This document shows, one piece after another, positions 16,597 to 22,958 of a stretch of DNA of 64,000 nt (positions within the stretch are counted from its first letter, which is position 1; the number at the start of each line of letters is the position of its first letter). A program made the position numbers and the translations under genes. The notes below the pieces were generated by a model. The model worked only from the letters and a program-made list of their open reading frames with translations. It was not told the DNA's origin and made no database searches. The DNA is from Prevotella sp. (lineage in GTDB: Bacteria > Bacteroidota > Bacteroidia > Bacteroidales > Bacteroidaceae): the NCBI GenBank assembly GCA_017471245.1, contig JAFUVB010000060.1, positions 62,001 to 126,000 of the forward strand, written 5' to 3'.

Positions 16597-17896
16597 GCAC
16601 AGCCGCTACAGGGAACTGCTCGCCGGGGGCATGCTCACGCTGGTCAAAGGAATTGACGTGCCAGAGGCTGACCGCCAGCGTCTGCGCCAGAAGTTTGAGG
16701 GTATGATGCGCGCGCTCCATAAAGAACAAGGGGCAACGCTCCGCATCGAGATAATGGCCGATAAGCCCGTACTGGATTTTATTGACACCCATGCCGACGT
16801 ACTTGATGCCGCTGTCGAGTCCGTAAAGATGTCCGATGACATGCGCCAGCGTCTGGAACGATCCAACTGGATATTTTCCGGTATGAAGACATTCCATGAA
16901 CTCAATGAGGCATTCCCCTCTCTCACTAACGAGGATGGTAGCAGAAAGTCGTTTGAACGCTTCTTAAACGACGTTCAGAAGATAGACGACACCTACAACC
17001 GCAACTACCTGCGCAGTGAGTACAACTTCGTACAGTCATCGGCTGATATGGCTGCAAAGTGGGAAGAGTTTGCCGCTGATGGCGACCGCTACCTGCTACA
17101 GTACCGTACGGCGGGCGATGACAAGGTAAGGCCGGAGCACGCGGAACTCAATGGTGTGACCCTGCCCATCGATGACGGTTTCTGGGCTGAGTATTACCCG
17201 CCCAACGGCTGGAACTGCCGTTGCACGGTCGTACAGGTCAGACGGGGCAAGTATGAGGTGACACCCCACGATGAGGCCATGACACGCGGAGAAATCGCAC
17301 TCCAGCGTGACACGCGCGGCATCTTCCGCTTCAACTCTGGCATCCAGCAGAAAACCGTACCGGATTACAACCCCTACACCATATCACAATGCCGCAGCTG
17401 CGACATTGCCAAGGGGAATATCAAACTGGCTTTCATCCCTTCCAACCAATTATGCCAGGGATGCCAGTTGATTCGCCAATGCTATGCCGACAGGCAGAAG
17501 TCTGAGGCAGCAGTAACTAAGAAGCACTACCTTTCACAGATGGAGCCACTGAAGCATCGGAAAGTGGCAGTCAATGGCAACGGCCATTCAATGAGCGTGG
17601 GCTTTAGTCAAATGGGCAATAAACACCTTTATGCTGATGCATATAAAGGGAAGATTGACAAAGAGGAACTTCCATTGCTCGACAAGATGCTCCAGAAGGC
17701 ATCGTTTGTTACAAAAGCAAGTCTGAGCAAGCCAAGGCCCAATGATGACATTAAACGATTCTATTATTACCGTACTGTAAATAGAAATGGGCAGGAGATA
17801 TTCTTGAATGTCGCTGAAACTGACCATAGAATGAAAAATGGACAATGGTTCCACAAACGTTTCCTGTATTCCATTACACGAACTATAAAAGAATAA
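16568..17896 (+). CDS. MuF-type head morphogenesis protein with C-terminal nuclease-toxin-like domain
   Basis: 442 residues from the frameshift point; the first ATG in this frame is only at 16631, and between the in-frame stop at 16535-16537 and that ATG there is no ATG, GTG or TTG, although the intervening codons (LSPSDYEGLHSRYRELLAGG) look like genuine protein. Residues about 120-250 carry the MuF core (NYLRSEYNFVQSSADMAAKW, RPEHAELNGVTLPIDDGFW, YYPPNGWNCRCTVVQVRRG). A Cys cluster (CRSCDIAKG, CQGCQLIRQC) follows. The last 110 residues (HLYADAYKGKI ... KRFYYYRTVNRNGQEIFLNV ... KRFLYSITRTIKE) look like the barnase/EndoU/ColicinE5-D/RelE-like nuclease modules often found at MuF C-termini. Likely packaged with the portal and possibly delivered to the host; the toxin call is inference. 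Confidence 0.78.
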   Translation, partial: RLSPSDYEGLHSRYRELLAGGMLTLVKGIDVPEADRQRLRQKFEGMMRALHKEQGATLRIEIMADKPVLDFIDTHADVLDAAVESVKMSDDMRQRLERSNWIFSGMKTFHELNEAFPSLTNEDGSRKSFERFLNDVQKIDDTYNRNYLRSEYNFVQSSADMAAKWEEFAADGDRYLLQYRTAGDDKVRPEHAELNGVTLPIDDGFWAEYYPPNGWNCRCTVVQVRRGKYEVTPHDEAMTRGEIALQRDTRGIFRFNSGIQQKTVPDYNPYTISQCRSCDIAKGNIKLAFIPSNQLCQGCQLIRQCYADRQKSEAAVTKKHYLSQMEPLKHRKVAVNGNGHSMSVGFSQMGNKHLYADAYKGKIDKEELPLLDKMLQKASFVTKASLSKPRPNDDIKRFYYYRTVNRNGQEIFLNVAETDHRMKNGQWFHKRFLYSITRTIKE

Positions 17897-17973
17897 GCAT
17901 CGGAGGGCGGTTTCTTATGCTCGTTTGCAAGGTCAGCCATTCCCTTCAATGCTTATCTGGATGCAAAATTACA

Positions 17974-18012
17974 AAAAAATCCGCAACTAACAAGCAAAGT
18001 TGCGGATTTTTT
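17974..18012. terminator. Bidirectional intrinsic terminator between convergent phage operons
   Basis: A long perfect stem (AAATCCGCAACT and AGTTGCGGATTT) around a 9-base loop, with an A run on the left and a T run on the right, so it works on both strands. It separates the rightward packaging operon from the leftward middle operon. Confidence 0.88.
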
Positions 18013-18032
18013 CATTCTCTGGGCTTTTTACC

Positions 18033-18497
18033 TCACAAAATACGCTCTGCCACGCACTTGTAAACCTCAATAGACTCTACAATATCATCGTGGTTATGAT
18101 TTGTGTGGGTCTCTGCCAGGTCGAAACGGCTGAAATGATTGCCTTTTAGTCCCTGTAGTGCCTTATGGATAGTTTTGGAATAGTCCAGGACCTCCAGGGC
18201 GTCATCCTGTAGTTCTGAGCCTACAGAAGCATCACCAGCCCAATCCGTGACAATATGGAGACTTACGATGGGCTTACTGCGGTACTCACGACCCGGCTTG
18301 ATCGTTTCCCAGACAATGGGCGTAAACTCCACGAACACCGCAGGACGCTCCCAGGGCTGCTCCTGATCCAGGAACTCCACGTTGTGGTTCCATAGGTCAA
18401 CGTGCTTGATCAGCCTTTCCCCTTCCTCCGCCATCGTGCCATCTGCTGCTATCTGAAACAGCCGCTCAGCAATGGCCTTGTATAGTTCTTTTCTCAT
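18033..18497 (-). CDS. Phage gp37-like minor structural / tail terminator-type protein
   Basis: A 154-residue protein (MRKELYKAIAERLFQIAADG...). Its pattern of an N-terminal helix, RPAVFVEFTPIVWETIKPGR strands, SLHIVTDWAG, and a C-terminal VESIEVYKCVAERIL strand is like the alpha/beta tail-completion proteins of siphophages and Mu gp37-type proteins. ATG overlaps the stop of the gp31-like gene upstream (ATGA). Assignment is from layout and general pattern, so moderate. Confidence 0.55.
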   Translation of the reverse strand: MRKELYKAIAERLFQIAADGTMAEEGERLIKHVDLWNHNVEFLDQEQPWERPAVFVEFTPIVWETIKPGREYRSKPIVSLHIVTDWAGDASVGSELQDDALEVLDYSKTIHKALQGLKGNHFSRFDLAETHTNHNHDDIVESIEVYKCVAERIL

Positions 18498-19057
18498 TTC
18501 GTTATAATCTCAAAATTCTCAAAATAGTCTGTCAGGCTTTCCTCTATAATCTGCCTTACCGTCTGCTCCACAATCGGCGAATAGCCCACAAACTGACGGC
18601 GGGGGATCTTAATCTCGCTCCCCACCTTCTTCAAAGCCATATACTTCCAGAACTCGGCTACGGTTGACAGTTGGCGGGTGCGCTTGTCATTCCGCCGCTC
18701 GCCGTTTTTCTTGCGGCCAAAACCGCCCTGGGCCTCGTAATACTTGTGCCAGAAGTAATGCTTCATCCGCTCCGTCACCTTAATGGTGCCGCCCTCATTG
18801 TGGATGGCGGCATATTCCTTGCTGTAGGAGAACTCGATGGCGTTGGCCGATGTGGTTACATTAAAACTCCTGCGAAGGGCGCCCGTGTCAATCAGGATGG
18901 CCCCGCCGGGGCGCGTCGGACTTTTCCTGCGCTGCCAGGCCTCCGTAAAGAACGCCTGCCGCTCAAAGTTACGGTCGAATTCGTCCTTGTACTCCACACG
19001 GATGTCATCAAGCACATGTTTGATCAGTGTTGAGAGGTCTGCCTGTGCCATCGTCAT
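18494..19057 (-). CDS. Phage virion morphogenesis protein (Mu gp31 / gpG-like)
   Basis: A 187-residue member of the gpG/virion morphogenesis group. Signature segments are FTEAWQRRKSPTRPGGAIL, IDTGALRRSFNV and YAAIHNEGGTIKVTERMKHY, which recur in this family. In Mu the homologue acts in tail completion or head-tail joining. It is coupled by ATGA overlaps to both neighbours. In Mu it follows MuF on the same strand; here it faces MuF tail-to-tail across a terminator. Confidence 0.82.
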   Translation of the reverse strand: MTMAQADLSTLIKHVLDDIRVEYKDEFDRNFERQAFFTEAWQRRKSPTRPGGAILIDTGALRRSFNVTTSANAIEFSYSKEYAAIHNEGGTIKVTERMKHYFWHKYYEAQGGFGRKKNGERRNDKRTRQLSTVAEFWKYMALKKVGSEIKIPRRQFVGYSPIVEQTVRQIIEESLTDYFENFEIITK

Positions 19058-19296
19058 TCAAAGTTAAAGGGTAGCCATTGCTCCATTTCACGCTGCACCT
19101 TCTCGGTGTCGATGACGGCCGAGGCGTTCAGCATATTATAGAAGGTCCGTTCGCTGATGAAGAACTTCGGATAGACGTAGCGACGCCAGATCTCCACATT
19201 TGAGAGACCTGAGCGCCGGTGTTCGTCGTAGATGCGGTTTACTTCTGCCACGCGAACTTTGTAGGACATTCCACGTCCGTTTCGTTTCTTCCTCAT
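19054..19296 (-). CDS. Small hypothetical phage protein, helix-turn-helix-like
   Basis: An 80-residue basic protein (MRKKRNGRGMSYKVRVAEVN...). The segment VNRIYDEHRRSGLSNVEIWRRYVYPKFFISERTFYNML reads like a small helix-turn-helix: a helix, a 'SNVEIWRR' turn and an 'SERTFYNML' recognition helix. Coupled to the gp31-like gene by an ATGA overlap. Could be a late regulator or a host-adaptive factor; no family named. Confidence 0.6.
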   Translation of the reverse strand: MRKKRNGRGMSYKVRVAEVNRIYDEHRRSGLSNVEIWRRYVYPKFFISERTFYNMLNASAVIDTEKVQREMEQWLPFNFE

Positions 19297-19314
19297 CGGC
19301 CTGGATTATAGGTG

Positions 19315-19497
19315 TCACATGCGCTTGGGCCTGAATGGCTCGACGTTCACCACCATTTCACAACTCACCACGCAACGTCCGCTGCCTTCACACTGGGGGC
19401 ACTGATGCTGGTGCCCGTCCTTGCCCAGAATGTGACCGTGCCCCCCGCAACGGAGGCAGACGGTCACTCTCGGCTCTTTCTTCACGTTCTTAATCAT
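19315..19497 (-). CDS. Small zinc-finger-like protein (CxxCxGxG)
   Basis: A 60-residue protein with two DnaJ-type knuckles, CLRCGGHGH and CPQCEGSGRC, separated by a short basic loop. The residues should bind one zinc ion. It resembles the second small Cys protein at 20962-21207 in the same operon. Likely structural support for a nucleic-acid or protein contact; actual role unknown. Confidence 0.62.
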   Translation of the reverse strand: MIKNVKKEPRVTVCLRCGGHGHILGKDGHQHQCPQCEGSGRCVVSCEMVVNVEPFRPKRM

Positions 19498-19509
19498 GCT
19501 CTGAAAAAG

Positions 19510-20157
19510 TTACATTCTGCAAAAACTTGGTTCTATACGGCGCCAGATGCCATCCTCGCCGCGCTCATGGAAATAGTAGTTGATGGCGGTTTTCTGCACC
19601 TGGTTGCTCTCCTTGAAGAGGGTCATAATGTCGGCATACTCCTGGTCGAACTTATCCTCCAGTTCGTAGAGTTTCGAGATGCTCTTATAGTCCAGGTCGC
19701 CCATCTTGTTACGCTCCAGCAGTGTCATGGCCATCTGGTACATCGGATCGTCGGCGCCCTTCTCGCTCTGCTGCATGTAGCGCTTCAGGTAGTCAATCAG
19801 GCGCTCCGCTGCCAGGTCGGCCCGCTCGTCGAAGGCCTTGACCTTGCTGGCCTTGACCTCCATCTTGAAATTGCCGTCAGTGATAGTGAAGTTCATCTGG
19901 TCGGAGTTCTTCACCTGCCCATATTCCTTCATCGTCTCGCTGAAGGCCTTGGTCTCTTTCTCAATCCAGGAGTGGAAGCCTTTCACGTCGGCCACCAGCA
20001 GGATCACATTATGCTGCACCTCGTGGATGAACTGCGAGCGCAGACCCTCGTAGGCCTCGCGCCGCTGGATTCTGTTGTTGCTGGCATCGGCCTGTAGCTC
20101 TGCCAACAGTGCCGCCTTCTGCTCGGCGGTCAACTCGTTTACATTAATCTTTGACAT
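19510..20157 (-). CDS. DUF3164 family phage protein
   Basis: A 215-residue protein. Family features are ILLVADVKGFHSWIEKETKA, the strand pair TITDGNFKMEVKASKVKAFD and AAERLIDYLKRYMQQSEKGA. DUF3164 genes are nearly confined to Mu-like phages and lie in the early-to-middle region between transposition and late genes, as here. Role unknown; the long helices suggest a DNA- or protein-associated scaffold. ATG at 20157 chosen because it is the first and no earlier one fits. Confidence 0.82.
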   Translation of the reverse strand: MSKINVNELTAEQKAALLAELQADASNNRIQRREAYEGLRSQFIHEVQHNVILLVADVKGFHSWIEKETKAFSETMKEYGQVKNSDQMNFTITDGNFKMEVKASKVKAFDERADLAAERLIDYLKRYMQQSEKGADDPMYQMAMTLLERNKMGDLDYKSISKLYELEDKFDQEYADIMTLFKESNQVQKTAINYYFHERGEDGIWRRIEPSFCRM

Positions 20158-20192
20158 AATCTTAAAACTTTATTAGGGGTTAAATACTGTAG

Positions 20193-20354
20193 TTATTCCC
20201 AGATGCAGATCTGGCCGCCGGGCATCGTCAGTTTCTTGCAGCCGAATGACTCCGTTTTGCAGGTGGCACACCGCTGGTCGTCACACTTCACGATTGCCCA
20301 GCCAACGAGGTTTGCATCCTGCAACCTTGCTTCTTTGTTCTGTTCGTTTGCCAT
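20193..20354 (-). CDS. Cys-rich 53-residue phage miniprotein
   Basis: MANEQNKEARLQDANLVGWA..., with Cys spaced as VKCDDQRCATCKTESFGCKK and one more near the end (GGQICIWE). Five Cys in 53 residues suggest a zinc or disulfide knuckle. It fills the gap between DUF3164 and the next miniprotein on the same strand with no competing frame. Not recognised. Confidence 0.55.
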   Translation of the reverse strand: MANEQNKEARLQDANLVGWAIVKCDDQRCATCKTESFGCKKLTMPGGQICIWE

Positions 20355-20372
20355 ATTCGTTCTGTTTAGTTG

Positions 20373-20483
20373 TCAGACCGCCCAGCCCGTCAGGGCCTCC
20401 AGATAATACTCCTCATGGCTTTCGTCGCCACGCTGTGCCATTTCACACTCCAGTCTCTCGGTGTCTCTCTGTCTTTTCTCCAT
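20373..20483 (-). CDS. Very small phage ORF (36 residues)
   Basis: MEKRQRDTERLECEMAQRGD followed by ESHEEYYLEALTGWAV. It fits between 20354 and 20501 on the operon strand, is highly charged and starts 18 bp after the gp16-like gene. Coding status rests only on packing and an ATG in place; small regulatory or decoy peptides are common in this region of Mu-like phages. Confidence 0.4.
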   Translation of the reverse strand: MEKRQRDTERLECEMAQRGDESHEEYYLEALTGWAV

Positions 20484-20500
20484 TGTCTTTTGGTTTTAAA

Positions 20501-20995
20501 TTAGTAAATATTGATGATCTTTGCTGTCGGTTCGTCCAGATGTCTGAAACCGCCCTTTCGCTCGATGGAGCGTAGGCGGATGGTCATGTCTGCCAATTCC
20601 TCGGCTGTCATCTGGCCAAACATCTTACCAGCAATCCGCGGATCCTTGCATAGTGTATTAATGCGATTCCAGTCCGTTGTGTCAACACCCATCTTCTGCA
20701 TCTGATGGAGGGCGATGCTCCGCTGGCGCTTCAACTCAGCCACGATGGCATTATGCACGGCGGCATCGGGAAATGTGCGCTCCAACGATGCACAAAGATC
20801 CTGGTATTCCTGCTTGGTCACTTCCCTAAGGCTGTCGGTTCTGCCGCCCGTGACCTGACGCACGAGGTCGCTTTTCAGTTCCTCGCGGTCGCCAGGACAC
20901 TTGATTTTATTGAACACCCCATAGAAGCGGGCAAAGTTTGTTATTTCCTGTGCCATAGCCATTACACTTTTGGCTTGCCTTCTGATGCTTGCCAA
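20501..20995 (-). CDS. Mu gp16/GemA-like regulatory protein (DUF1018)
   Basis: Up to 164 residues, but the start may be at codon 12 or 14 (MAMAQEITNFARF), since the first 12 codons overlap the upstream gene. The C-terminal part with GVDTTDWNRINTLCKDPRIAGKMFGQMTAEELADMTIRLRSIERK carries the pattern of gp16/GemA proteins: a helix with xxNxFcxdpRI.GK and an 'EL..L...L' helix. In Mu this region affects host DNA topology and replication genes; function here is inferred from family. Confidence 0.78.
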   Translation of the reverse strand: MASIRRQAKSVMAMAQEITNFARFYGVFNKIKCPGDREELKSDLVRQVTGGRTDSLREVTKQEYQDLCASLERTFPDAAVHNAIVAELKRQRSIALHQMQKMGVDTTDWNRINTLCKDPRIAGKMFGQMTAEELADMTIRLRSIERKGGFRHLDEPTAKIINIY

Positions 20996-21207
20996 TGAAC
21001 TGTTACGACCGCATCCACCTTCCCCGTGCCATTACAGGTGCGGCAGGGCGCCTTGATGCTGTCAATGTCTTGCGGATCCATTCCCCAAAACCAACCGTTG
21101 CCGTGACACTCTGGGCAACAATGCCCCCGTGATATGAGCCGTTCTTCTGCTTTCCAGTTAATGCTCTTTGGGGCCCTCAATTCGATGGTCTCTCTAATCT
21201 CACTCAT
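20962..21207 (-). CDS. Small zinc-finger-like protein (CPECHGNGW / CRTCNGTGK)
   Basis: An 81-residue protein whose centre holds two CxxCxGxG knuckles, CPECHGNGW and CRTCNGTGK, the DnaJ Cys-rich signature. N-terminus is basic-acidic and helical (EIRETIELRAPKSINWKAEE). It overlaps the gp16-like gene by 34 bp and starts 4 bp after the ATPase gene. Paralogue-like to 19315-19497. Confidence 0.65.
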   Translation of the reverse strand: MSEIRETIELRAPKSINWKAEERLISRGHCCPECHGNGWFWGMDPQDIDSIKAPCRTCNGTGKVDAVVTVHWQASEGKPKV

Positions 21208-21210
21208 ACG

Positions 21211-21834
21211 CTACAAATTATTTGATGTCTTTAATATGCCTTCCTCCCACACGGTGAAGTAACTGCCAGGCTCTCCGGCGGCACGGCCCTGGCAGTAGGC
21301 CTTATAGCCCGCCACACGCACCTTCATATCGGCCATATAGCGAAGCCTGACGGCTGCCTTGCCCAGTGGCTGGCCCTTATATTCCTGGCTGACGAACACA
21401 AAGCATTTCTTGGGGAAACGGTCAACCAGGCACTTGGCCTGCTCGTAAGTCCAGCCGCTGTATTGGAAGGAGTCAATGATGATGAACTTGGCAGACTGCT
21501 GGCGACTCAGCCGCTCAGTCAGTTCCTCCAGCGTGTCGTCGGTGACTACTGAGAAACGACCGCTCACCTGCTGCATATTCAGATAGCGCAGACGGCGCTG
21601 AAACTCCATCCTGACACCTTCCTCATAACTCACATAGAGCACCTTGCCCCAGCCGCAGAACTTGCGCCCCAACTGCATCACAAAAGAACTCTTGCCGCTG
21701 GCCGATGGGCCAAGGATAAACCAGGTGCCTTGAATGGCCGGGTTGCCAAAAGGCTCGCGCCACTCGGAATCCCAGTCGAAGCACTCGTATTTCTTGGCCT
21801 CGATGTTGCTGATGGTATATGCCCGCTTTGCCAT
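21211..21834 (-). CDS. RecA/DnaB-superfamily ATPase of the phage early-middle region
   Basis: A 207-residue P-loop protein. Walker A is GPSASGKSS (residues 42-50), Walker B the apolar strand KFIIIDSFQYSG near residue 120, and a sensor-like strand KCFVFVSQEYKGQ follows. The layout (single ASCE core, short length) is like RadA/RecA-like ATPases annotated in Bacteroidetes Mu-like phages. Its ATG overlaps the stop of the preceding small gene (TAATG). A role in DNA replication or repair of transposition intermediates is likely but not shown. Confidence 0.75.
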   Translation of the reverse strand: MAKRAYTISNIEAKKYECFDWDSEWREPFGNPAIQGTWFILGPSASGKSSFVMQLGRKFCGWGKVLYVSYEEGVRMEFQRRLRYLNMQQVSGRFSVVTDDTLEELTERLSRQQSAKFIIIDSFQYSGWTYEQAKCLVDRFPKKCFVFVSQEYKGQPLGKAAVRLRYMADMKVRVAGYKAYCQGRAAGEPGSYFTVWEEGILKTSNNL

Positions 21835-22064
21835 TATTTCGGTTCCTTTATGTTCACCTTAGTTCCCGGCCATAGTTTGATGATGTGAGCCACAAATATT
21901 GTGTCCTCTGTCTCCAGTACAAAACAGCCCTTGGTCTTTGCCTTGCGGATGCGGACGTCGGTCTGAGTGCTGGCCTCCCACCACTCATTGATGACCGATG
22001 CCGCCACACGACCGCTCAGCAGCAACTGGAACACTGTACCCTTTGGATATACTTTCCCGTTCAT
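21834..22064 (-). CDS. Hypothetical 76-residue phage protein
   Basis: MNGKVYPKGTVFQLLLSGRV..., coupled to the MuB-like gene by ATGA overlap and to the ATPase by TAATG overlap. Mixed alpha/beta look: VINEWWEASTQTDVRIRKAK, then strands CFVLETEDTIFVAHIIKLWP. Not recognised; its place between two ATPase genes suggests an accessory role in transposition or replication. Confidence 0.65.
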   Translation of the reverse strand: MNGKVYPKGTVFQLLLSGRVAASVINEWWEASTQTDVRIRKAKTKGCFVLETEDTIFVAHIIKLWPGTKVNIKEPK

Positions 22065-22936
22065 ACTGCCTTTGCCTTTTCAATCTCTGTATATACTCGG
22101 CGCAGGGCGCCACCCGTCTTACGCGCAAGTGCTCCGGCATCCACACCCTTGGGGGCATTGGCCTCGGCCACCACACGGGCCTGCTCGATCAGGAAGGCCG
22201 TGCGCTCCTTGCCGTCGTCTGGGGTCACCTTGCAGAAGCGGTCACCATAACGGCTGAGCATTTCGGCGTAGCCGACCTTTTCACCTTCCACACTACGCTG
22301 GATCTTGGCTCTCAGGCCGTCGGCTCCCATCATATACCAGGCGCAACAGCGCTCCGTGGCGTTCCAGAGGGCTTTCAGTTCCAGGAAGGCCTCGTAGGCC
22401 AGATCACCGGCTTCGTCGAGCACAATGAGGGGATTTTCAACGGTACGGATAAAGAAAACCAGATCCTCATAGACATCGCCAAAGGTGCCGTTGGCACTCA
22501 CACCGAACTCCTTGGCAATCTTGCGCACCAGGGCACGCTTGGTCTTCACCTGGCTACAGTCCACATAGACGGCGTTACGGTGTCCCTTCACGTACTCGCG
22601 GGCGGTGAAGGTCTTGCCGATATTGGGCATATCACACATGATGGCGCTGAGGCTGCTGCCCTGGCAGGCAGTCAACTGTGCCCAGATGTACTTAAACGTG
22701 GCCGTCTTGGCAGCCTTCCACTCCATGCCTGGGCGAAGTTCCACACCCAGACGGCGGGCCATTGAAATCCAGTTGGCTTCGCTCAGCACTCTTTCGGTCT
22801 GTCCCTGCTTCAACTGCGAATAGATGGCAGGACTGATGTTCAGACTGGCGGCATGCTTGCTGTCGCTCGGATAGTTCACGCGGTTGGCCTCCATTGCGGC
22901 CAGGATCCGCTTCTTAATGCTGCTTGTAATCTCCAT
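22061..22936 (-). CDS. MuB-like transposition target ATPase (AAA+)
   Basis: A 291-residue protein following the transposase. Residues 1-60 contain an N-terminal helix-turn-helix-type domain like that of MuB (SKHAASLNISPAIYSQLKQG). The ATPase core has CDMPNIGKT at 101-109, a P-loop lacking the usual first Gly, and Walker B PLIVLDEAGDL at 169-179; LSRYGDRF and GGALRRVYTEI supply later AAA motifs. MuB proteins form ATP-dependent filaments on DNA, choose targets and stimulate the transposase. Order A then B, same strand, 22 bp apart, is as in Mu. Confidence 0.9.
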   Translation of the reverse strand: MEITSSIKKRILAAMEANRVNYPSDSKHAASLNISPAIYSQLKQGQTERVLSEANWISMARRLGVELRPGMEWKAAKTATFKYIWAQLTACQGSSLSAIMCDMPNIGKTFTAREYVKGHRNAVYVDCSQVKTKRALVRKIAKEFGVSANGTFGDVYEDLVFFIRTVENPLIVLDEAGDLAYEAFLELKALWNATERCCAWYMMGADGLRAKIQRSVEGEKVGYAEMLSRYGDRFCKVTPDDGKERTAFLIEQARVVAEANAPKGVDAGALARKTGGALRRVYTEIEKAKAV

Positions 22937-22958
22937 TGTATCTGTATTTAAAAAGTAA

